NCBI GenBank assembly: GCA_020024855.1
Contig: JAHHTB010000114.1
Coordinates: 1-6,161 of the forward strand
Source: Fusobacterium sp.
Lineage (GTDB): Bacteria > Fusobacteriota > Fusobacteriia > Fusobacteriales > Fusobacteriaceae
Length of the DNA: 6,161 nt
Reading direction: 5' to 3'
The notes beneath the pieces are model-generated. The model saw nothing but the letters and a program-made list of their open reading frames with translations, had not been told where the DNA came from and made no database searches. The first letter of the stretch is position 1. Each line of letters opens with the position of its first letter. Of the stretch, positions 1 through 5,226 are shown one piece after another. Both the position numbers and the translations under genes were made by a program.

Positions 1-1448
1 GAATAGGAAACTATAAAAAAGCTAATGAATTTTTTGAAGAACTTAATAAAAAAGAGAGTATAGAAACTAATTTAAATGAAAAAATTAAATATTCAACAAT
101 TAAAAATAATTTTTTATGGGAAAAATATGATTCGGTAATCTCTTTAGGAAAAGAATATATAAAAAATAAAAAATCTTACAGAGAAGATGATATTATAGAT
201 ATTTTGGGAATAACTTATTATAGGAAAGAGGATTTTAAAACAGCAAGATATTATTTTGAAATTCTTCAAGAATATAAAGGAAGGTATTCTTATTCAAAAT
301 ATCAAATAGCTGATACATATTTTGCTGAAAAAGACTATGAAAGTGCTTTGGAGTTATTTAAAGAGATAGAAAAAAATAAAAATTATCAGAAAGATTATAG
401 AGAAGGGGCTAATTATTGGAAGTTACAATGTTATTTATATTTAAAGAATGGAGATAACTTCTTAAAAGAAAGTGAAGAGTTTATAAAAATATATCCTAAG
501 TCATCTTATATAAAAAATCTTATGATAATGAGAGGAAAAATTTTAGTTGAAAATGGAAAACTTGATACAGCTTTGGAAGAATATAAAGGACTGTATTCAA
601 AGTTAAAAACAAATGAAGAAAAAGATTTAACATTAGAGAAAATTATTGATATTTCTTTGATGACAAATGATAAAAAAGAGATAAAAACATGGATAGATAA
701 ACTGAATGATAAATATAAAAAGGCTTACTACAGCTCAATTTATTACAGAAATAATGATATGTTAGATGAAGCTAGAAAATCTGAAATAATATTGTTAGAA
801 ACAAATACATATAAAGATTATGCTCTTAAAAATTTAGCTGATGATGAGTATTCAAATAAAAAATATAAAGAAGCTTTGAAGTATTATCAAGAATTAGATG
901 GATTAGAAGTTAGTTCATATAAGGATTATGCTTTATTTATGATAGGAGATATATATTCTAGAGAAAATAAAAATGAAGATGCAGTTGTTATTTTAACAAA
1001 AGTTTTTGTTTTATATCCTCAAAGTGATTATGTAATCCCTTCAAAGATAAAAATAGCTGAGATTTTTGAAAAAACAAAAGATTATGATAAAGCTATAAAA
1101 GCATATAAAGAGATAGATGAAAATCCAAAAGCTAGTGATTATCATGAGTTTATAATTGAGAAATTATTATACATTAGCTTACAGCAAGATAATAAGTCAG
1201 AAGTTTTGAAATATTATGACAATTTGAATTCTATTAATTCAAATGTTGCTTTAAAATATAAAGAAATAGTGGAGCAAATAAAAAGTGTTGAGGCAGAGAA
1301 AGAAGCTCAAAAACAATCTGAATTAAATGAGAAATCACAAGAAAAAAATTCAGAAACGGAAGTAAGTAATAATAACACTCAAGTTAAAGAGCCAGAAAAG
1401 ATAGAGGAAAATAAAACAATAGAAACATCTAATGAAATAAAAAATTAA
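1..1448 (+). CDS. TPR-repeat protein, 5'-truncated by window edge
   Basis: The reading frame is open from the first complete codon at base 3 to the TAA at 1446-1448, giving 481 visible residues. The TTG at 204 is internal: the frame continues upstream without a stop, has no ribosome binding site there, and already encodes helical repeat sequence. The protein is a series of amphipathic helix pairs typical of tetratricopeptide repeats, clearest at about bases 201-275, 300-375, 820-900, 925-1020 and 1035-1116, with TPR-like cores such as KDYESALELFKEI and KDYDKAIKAYKEI. The last 60 or so residues are a hydrophilic Glu/Lys/Gln/Asn-rich tail without repeats. TPR proteins are protein-binding scaffolds. 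The position directly upstream of an exported protein and exbB-exbD-tonB suggests an envelope role, perhaps periplasmic like CpoB/YbgF of Tol-Pal loci, but any signal peptide lies outside the window, so location is inference. The family assignment is firm; the partner is unknown. Confidence 0.87.
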   Translation, partial: IGNYKKANEFFEELNKKESIETNLNEKIKYSTIKNNFLWEKYDSVISLGKEYIKNKKSYREDDIIDILGITYYRKEDFKTARYYFEILQEYKGRYSYSKYQIADTYFAEKDYESALELFKEIEKNKNYQKDYREGANYWKLQCYLYLKNGDNFLKESEEFIKIYPKSSYIKNLMIMRGKILVENGKLDTALEEYKGLYSKLKTNEEKDLTLEKIIDISLMTNDKKEIKTWIDKLNDKYKKAYYSSIYYRNNDMLDEARKSEIILLETNTYKDYALKNLADDEYSNKKYKEALKYYQELDGLEVSSYKDYALFMIGDIYSRENKNEDAVVILTKVFVLYPQSDYVIPSKIKIAEIFEKTKDYDKAIKAYKEIDENPKASDYHEFIIEKLLYISLQQDNKSEVLKYYDNLNSINSNVALKYKEIVEQIKSVEAEKEAQKQSELNEKSQEKNSETEVSNNNTQVKEPEKIEENKTIETSNEIKN

Positions 1449-1456
1449 AGATAATT

Positions 1457-1461
1457 GGAGG
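1457..1461 (+). promoter_or_regulatory. Ribosome binding site deciding the start of the small exported protein
   Basis: GGAGG lies five bases upstream of the ATG at 1467. The longer reading frame would begin at a TTG at 1455 that overlaps this motif, so TTG initiation is implausible. Confidence 0.8.
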
Positions 1462-1466
1462 AAAAG

Positions 1467-1820
1467 ATGAAAAAAACAGTTTTATTATTAATGTTAGCAA
1501 TGAGTTTAGGAATTTATTCTGCTGAAATAAAATCTCCAGAAAATAATGTTACAATAGGGAAAGAAGTAACAGGAGTGAATAGGGATACCTTGGAAGTTAG
1601 AGAAATAAAAGAAGAAAATATAATTTTGGAACAGGAGAAAGTAGATGCTACTAGACTAAATGTATCTAATAAAAAATTAAAAGAGGAAAAAGAATCAAAT
1701 TTACTTAGAGAAGATGAAAAATTAAAAAAAGAATTATCAGGAGAAGTTGAAAAAGAGTCATCTCCTTGGAAAATTATATTGGGAATATTAGCAGTAGTAG
1801 GAGTAGCAGTAGCTTTATAA
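1467..1820 (+). CDS. Small exported protein with C-terminal hydrophobic anchor, unknown function
   Basis: This 117-residue protein is not recognised. The ATG at 1467 was chosen because GGAGG sits five bases before it, and because it puts a classic signal peptide at the very N-terminus: MKK, then a Leu/Met-rich core to about residue 16, then a plausible cleavage site after Ser-Ala (residues 18-19). Residues 20-97 are strongly charged (Glu/Lys/Asn) and look helical or disordered, with a coiled-coil-like stretch from about 70 to 97. The protein ends in a hydrophobic segment (about residues 103-117, after SSPWK) that runs to the last residue. The predicted arrangement is a periplasmic charged domain with a hydrophobic C-terminal end in or against the inner membrane. 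It has no cysteine, so it is not a lipoprotein. It is 18 bases after the TPR gene and 22 before exbB, so co-expression with the Ton motor is likely. A Ton accessory role is only a guess from context. Confidence 0.82.
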   Translation: MKKTVLLLMLAMSLGIYSAEIKSPENNVTIGKEVTGVNRDTLEVREIKEENIILEQEKVDATRLNVSNKKLKEEKESNLLREDEKLKKELSGEVEKESSPWKIILGILAVVGVAVAL

Positions 1821-1827
1821 TTTGAGT

Positions 1828-1833
1828 GGGAGG
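1828..1833 (+). promoter_or_regulatory. Ribosome binding site deciding the exbB start
   Basis: GGGAGG lies nine bases before the ATG at 1843. The longer frame from TTG at 1822 would translate through this motif and add seven polar residues (MSGRKKY) before the conserved N-terminus, so ATG 1843 is preferred. Confidence 0.75.
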
Positions 1834-1842
1834 AAAAAATAT

Positions 1843-2454
1843 ATGTACTGGATTGAAAAAGGTGGAATTTTAATGTATTTGATAGCAGTTATGTCAATAT
1901 TAGGGACTACTGTTATTATAGAAAGAATGATTTATTTCTTTTTATCAGAAAGAAATAAATTTGATGATATAAGAGATGGATTTCAAAAATGTTTAGAAGA
2001 AAAAGATGTTGAAGGAGCTATTAAGTTTTTAGAAAATTCAAAATCTGCTAGTGGAAGAGTTGTAGAAGAAGTAATTTCTCTTTGGGCTGAAACAAAAACA
2101 ACAAATCTTACTACACTAGAAGAAAAAGCAAGGGAGACAGCTTTATCTGAAATTACTCGTCTAGAGAAGAATATGTGGATATTATCAATGGTTGCTCACG
2201 TAACTCCACTTATTGGACTTTTAGGGACAGTAACAGGAATGATTAAGGCCTTCCAAGCAGTTGCTATACATGGAACAGGTGATGCAACAGTATTAGCTGA
2301 AGGAATATCAGAAGCATTATTTACAACGGCAGGAGGATTATTTGTAGCTATACCAGCTATGATAATTTATAATTATTATAATAAAAAAATAGATAATATT
2401 ATAAATGATATGGAAAAAGCAAGCACAGAAGTGATTAATTACTTTAGGAGATAG
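1843..2454 (+). CDS. exbB: ExbB, MotA/TolQ/ExbB-family proton channel subunit
   Basis: The product is a 203-residue inner-membrane protein of the MotA/TolQ/ExbB family, which assembles as a multimer around ExbD and conducts protons to drive TonB. The three expected membrane segments are visible: about residues 9-33, 112-134 and 157-177. A cytoplasmic domain lies between the first and second. The family signature TPLIGLLGTVTGMIKAF (121-137) begins TM2. TM3 carries EALFTTAGGLFVAIPA (157-172). By family alignment, E157, T129 and T162 match the channel residues E176, T148 and T181 of E. coli ExbB, with a constant offset of 19, so the channel looks functional. It is shorter than E. coli ExbB (244 aa), mainly at the N-terminus, as is common for compact family members. 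It is followed after two bases by exbD. TolQ is the alternative name, but a TonB-type partner downstream favours ExbB. Confidence 0.95.
   Translation: MYWIEKGGILMYLIAVMSILGTTVIIERMIYFFLSERNKFDDIRDGFQKCLEEKDVEGAIKFLENSKSASGRVVEEVISLWAETKTTNLTTLEEKARETALSEITRLEKNMWILSMVAHVTPLIGLLGTVTGMIKAFQAVAIHGTGDATVLAEGISEALFTTAGGLFVAIPAMIIYNYYNKKIDNIINDMEKASTEVINYFRR
2446..2450 (+). promoter_or_regulatory. exbD ribosome binding site inside the exbB coding end
   Basis: AGGAG lies within the last codons of exbB, six bases before the exbD ATG at 2457. The arrangement suggests translational coupling, which would help keep ExbB and ExbD expression linked. Confidence 0.72.
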
Positions 2455-2456
2455 TT

Positions 2457-2894
2457 ATGAAAATAGAAAGATATAAAAGAAGAAATAATCAAAATATTAT
2501 TCTTGAAATGACACCTCTTATTGATATTGTCTTCCTTTTATTAATATTTTTCTTGGTAGCAACAACTTTTGAAGATATTGATACAGGAATAAAAATAGAT
2601 TTACCACAATCAACAATAAAAGAGGTAAAAACTGTTAAAGAAGTTCAACTTAGTTTAACAAATTCAAAAGAAATATTTTTAAAATATCAAGAAGGAAAGG
2701 AAAGTAAAAAAATTCCTGTAAAAAAAGTTAATTTAAAAAGAGAACTTTCTAAAGTATTGTCAGAATCAGATAATAAAGCTGTAGTAATAAGTGGAGATAA
2801 AACTCTTGATTATGGTTATATAGTTGAGATAATGACACTTTCAAAAGAAGCAGGAGCAGAGCAGTTAGATATAGATACAGTATTTCAAAAATAG
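2457..2894 (+). CDS. exbD: ExbD/TolR-family proton channel subunit
   Basis: The product is a 145-residue protein of the ExbD/TolR family, close to E. coli ExbD in length (141 aa). The N-terminal ~16 residues are basic and cytoplasmic. The single membrane segment (about 19-37) starts with EMTPLIDIVFLLLIFFLV. D23 matches the essential membrane aspartate (D25 of E. coli ExbD) that carries protons. The IDLPQ motif at about 47-51 follows the membrane segment, as in ExbD relatives. The periplasmic domain (about 38-145) ends with the conserved pattern of a glycine-aspartate turn, YG-IVEIM and AGAEQLDIDT. The middle of this domain (about 55-100) is unusually lysine-rich, in line with the composition of the whole locus. 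The start is the ATG two bases after the exbB stop, with a good ribosome binding site. It works with ExbB in the inner membrane to energise the downstream TonB. Confidence 0.95.
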   Translation: MKIERYKRRNNQNIILEMTPLIDIVFLLLIFFLVATTFEDIDTGIKIDLPQSTIKEVKTVKEVQLSLTNSKEIFLKYQEGKESKKIPVKKVNLKRELSKVLSESDNKAVVISGDKTLDYGYIVEIMTLSKEAGAEQLDIDTVFQK

Positions 2895-2897
2895 GAG
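2893..2897 (+). promoter_or_regulatory. Ribosome binding site deciding the tonB start, overlapping the exbD stop
   Basis: AGGAG overlaps the exbD TAG (2892-2894) and lies nine bases before the ATG at 2907. The TTG at 2898 directly abuts the motif with no spacer, so it is unlikely to be used. Confidence 0.72.
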
Positions 2898-2906
2898 TTG
2901 AAGAAA

Positions 2907-3788
2907 ATGGGAATTAAAAAAAATGATTTGATTTCGTTTGTTATAGCTTCAGCTCTTAACATAGCCCTTATAATATTGTTGCCTAATTTTAAAACAGAAG
3001 ATGTAGGAAATAAAAAATTGAAAGTTGGATTGGTAGCTTTAGAAAAAGAAAAAACTTATTCTAGGGAGAATAATAAAACTCTTCCAGCTAAGAAAAAAGC
3101 AGAGAAGAAAGAGACTTTGAATACAACAACAGATAAAGTGGTAGAAAAAAAAGCAGAAGTTAAAAAAGAAAAAAATCTGGATTTAATAGAACTTTCAAAG
3201 TCCATAAAAGCACCATCTTTTGAAGTTATGACGGTGTCAAGAGAGAAGACTCTAAAGAAAAATAGCCAATTAGAAGATGCAGCAATGTCTTATAAGAAAG
3301 AGCTTAAGTATGAAAGAGAAGATAAACTGGGATTAGAAAAAGAAAAATCAGTTTTTAGTGATTCTAAAATAATAGATAAAATAATGTCAAATAAAGAGGA
3401 TGAAAATTTAACTATAAATTCAGATAAAACACTTTCTTTTGAAAATATAGAGGTTGATAAAGGAAGAGTAGAAGGACTTCCTAGTGGTTATAAATTAGGA
3501 TTGGAAGATGGAGATATAATTGCTAGATGGGATTCTTCAAATAAAGAACCTGTTTATCCAGAAAAAGCAGAACTTAGAGGGTTACAAGGAACTGTAAAAG
3601 TTAAGCTTGATGTAAATGAAAGAGGAGAAGTTTTAAGCCTTACAATAATTAAAGGAAGTGGTGTTCCTGAGATTAATAAAGCTATTGAAAATATAGGACG
3701 TACTTGGAAGATATATTTAAGTAAGCATGGCTTAAGAATAAAAGGAAAGGTAATATTAGATTATTCTTTTAGATTAAAAGGTGTTTAG
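2907..3788 (+). CDS. tonB: TonB-family energy transducer
   Basis: The product is a 293-residue TonB-family protein that couples the ExbB-ExbD motor to outer-membrane receptors. The ATG at 2907 fits the ribosome binding site; a TTG three codons earlier abuts that site. One N-terminal membrane anchor (about residues 8-26) follows a short basic start. Residues 27-213 form a long charged spacer, rich in Lys and Glu, with only three prolines (60, 103, 192) where E. coli TonB has a Pro-Glu/Pro-Lys spacer. The C-terminal ~80 residues (214-293) are a recognisable TonB domain: EPVYPEKAELRGLQGTV (214-230), then a strand ending in LTIIKGSG, then GRTWKIYL and a final strand to RLKGV. The membrane anchor has no histidine at the position of the functional His20 of E. 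coli TonB; an Asn (N18) lies near it. It is the last gene of the Ton cluster. Which receptors it serves cannot be read from this window. Confidence 0.93.
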   Translation: MGIKKNDLISFVIASALNIALIILLPNFKTEDVGNKKLKVGLVALEKEKTYSRENNKTLPAKKKAEKKETLNTTTDKVVEKKAEVKKEKNLDLIELSKSIKAPSFEVMTVSREKTLKKNSQLEDAAMSYKKELKYEREDKLGLEKEKSVFSDSKIIDKIMSNKEDENLTINSDKTLSFENIEVDKGRVEGLPSGYKLGLEDGDIIARWDSSNKEPVYPEKAELRGLQGTVKVKLDVNERGEVLSLTIIKGSGVPEINKAIENIGRTWKIYLSKHGLRIKGKVILDYSFRLKGV

Positions 3789-3800
3789 GAAAGAATATAA

Positions 3801-3806
3801 AAGGAG
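3801..3806 (+). promoter_or_regulatory. Ribosome binding site of the NtrC-like gene
   Basis: AAGGAG lies seven bases before the ATG at 3814. The 25-base gap after tonB holds no inverted repeat, so read-through from tonB is likely. Confidence 0.75.
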
Positions 3807-3813
3807 AGTTTAG

Positions 3814-5205
3814 ATGAATATATTAGGATTTAGGATAGACAGCAATCTTAGAGAAAAATTAGAAAATAATATTGATAATGAAATTAAAGTTGTTGAAAAT
3901 GTAACAGAGTTTATAGAAGCATTAAAAGAGAGAAGATATGAGTGTGTTTTGGTAGAAGAAATGCAACTTCCAGTTGAGACTTTAATCAATATTATAAAAA
4001 AAATAGAAGAATTTCAAAAAAAAGCTGTTATAATAGTTTTAGGGCAAAGTTCTAATTTAAAAGTTGTAGCTGGAAGTATAAAAGCAGGAGCCTATGATTA
4101 TATCTTAAAACCAGTAGAAAATGAAGAAATAGTTAAAATTATTGAAAAATCTGTAAAAGATCATAAGCTTATGGCAGAGAGAGTAGATAAAAATAAAAAT
4201 ACTGGAGAAAGGTTAATAGGGCAAACAAAAGAAATAGTAGAAGTATATAAGAAAATTGGAAAGGTTGCTATAAGTAGAGTTCCAGTTTTAATAGTTGGAG
4301 AAAAAGGAACTGGAAAAAAATCAGTTGCTACTTCAATTCATCAATTTAGTGATTCAGCTAAAAAACCATTTATTAGCATTAATTGTACTTCATTTCAAAA
4401 TTCATTATTAGAAAGAAGATTATTTGGATATGAGAAGGGGGCTTTTGAAGGAGCAATATTTTCACAAGCTGGAGACTTAGAAAAAGCAAATGGTGGGACT
4501 TTACATTTAGGGAATATAGAATTTTTAAATTTAGATATTCAATCTAAGATACTTTATTTGTTGCAAGAAAAAGAATTTTTTAGAATGGGTGGGGCAGATC
4601 CTATAAAAACAGATATTAGAATAATAGCAACAACAAGTGCAAACTTAGAAGAAGCTATTGCTAATGGAACATTTATAGAAGAGCTTTATCATAAATTAAA
4701 AGTTTTAGAAATAACTATCCCTCCATTAAGAGAAAGAAAGGATGATATCCCATTTATTATTGATAAATATTTATCTGAGTGCAATACAGAATTAAATAAA
4801 TCAGTTAAAGGTGTTAGTAAACCTGCAATAAAAAAAATAATGAGATATGATTGGCCTGGAAATGTAACAGAGTTAAAAAATGCTATAAAATCAGCAGTAG
4901 CTTTATGTAGAGGAAGCTCAATTCTTGTAGAAGATTTGCCTAATAATGTATTAGGAAATAGACCTATTAAAAGAAAGGGAGATATACAAGATTGGATATT
5001 AGCAGATTGGATTGAAGGAGAGATATCAGCATTCCAAGCTACAGGAAAGGGTGCTTATTATGCTAATGTAATTTCAAAAGTAGAAAAAGAACTTATAAGA
5101 CAGGTTTTAGAAATTACAAGTGGAAAAAGAGTAGAAACTGCTGAAATATTAGGAATAACAAGAAATACTTTAAGAACAAAAATGGGTAATTATGAATTAG
5201 AATAA
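3814..5205 (+). CDS. Degenerate NtrC-type regulator (receiver-AAA+-Fis HTH)
   Basis: This 463-residue protein has the full layout of a sigma-54 activator: receiver domain (about 1-118), AAA+ domain (about 132-377) and Fis-type helix-turn-helix (about 418-461). The key residues are mostly lost. In the receiver, the acidic pair is R7-I8, the phospho-acceptor Asp is E49 and the switch Thr/Ser is G77; only K99 remains. In the AAA+ domain, Walker A (GEKGTGKKS, 162-170) and N190 are kept. The sigma-54-contacting GAFTGA is GAFEGA (209-214). The Walker B Asp-Glu is G233-N234, the two arginine-finger positions are I288 and K294, and the sensor II Arg is T352 (WPGNVTEL). The HTH (VETAEILGITRNTLRTKM) looks intact. 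The frame is undisturbed, so this is a conserved-looking protein rather than a decayed pseudogene. I infer a DNA-binding regulator that works without phosphorylation, ATP hydrolysis or sigma-54. Its target is unknown; the neighbouring Ton genes and dnaX are candidates. Automatic annotation would probably call it a sigma-54-dependent regulator. Confidence 0.92.
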   Translation: MNILGFRIDSNLREKLENNIDNEIKVVENVTEFIEALKERRYECVLVEEMQLPVETLINIIKKIEEFQKKAVIIVLGQSSNLKVVAGSIKAGAYDYILKPVENEEIVKIIEKSVKDHKLMAERVDKNKNTGERLIGQTKEIVEVYKKIGKVAISRVPVLIVGEKGTGKKSVATSIHQFSDSAKKPFISINCTSFQNSLLERRLFGYEKGAFEGAIFSQAGDLEKANGGTLHLGNIEFLNLDIQSKILYLLQEKEFFRMGGADPIKTDIRIIATTSANLEEAIANGTFIEELYHKLKVLEITIPPLRERKDDIPFIIDKYLSECNTELNKSVKGVSKPAIKKIMRYDWPGNVTELKNAIKSAVALCRGSSILVEDLPNNVLGNRPIKRKGDIQDWILADWIEGEISAFQATGKGAYYANVISKVEKELIRQVLEITSGKRVETAEILGITRNTLRTKMGNYELE

Positions 5206-5214
5206 TTATTCAAC

Positions 5215-5219
5215 AGGAG
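5215..5219 (+). promoter_or_regulatory. dnaX ribosome binding site
   Basis: AGGAG lies seven bases before the ATG at 5227 and thirteen before the in-frame ATG at 5233, so the first ATG is preferred. Confidence 0.72.
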
Positions 5220-5226
5220 AAAAATT

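Noticed and set aside
1455..1466. TTG start at 1455 for the small exported protein
   Set aside because: The TTG overlaps the GGAGG motif, and the ATG at 1467 gives correct spacing and a cleaner signal peptide.
1788..1815. GTA/GCA triplet repetition at the end of the small protein gene
   Set aside because: It simply encodes the Val/Ala-rich hydrophobic tail and is imperfect, so not a convincing repeat element.
1822..1842. TTG start at 1822 for exbB
   Set aside because: The extra codons include the GGGAGG ribosome binding site; ATG 1843 fits it and matches the expected ExbB N-terminus.
2898..2906. TTG start at 2898 for tonB
   Set aside because: It directly abuts the AGGAG motif with no spacer; ATG 2907 has a workable nine-base spacing.
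3814..5205. Calling the NtrC-like gene a pseudogene
   Set aside because: The frame is uninterrupted, its length is normal, it has a good ribosome binding site and an intact HTH; the changes are specific to catalytic residues.
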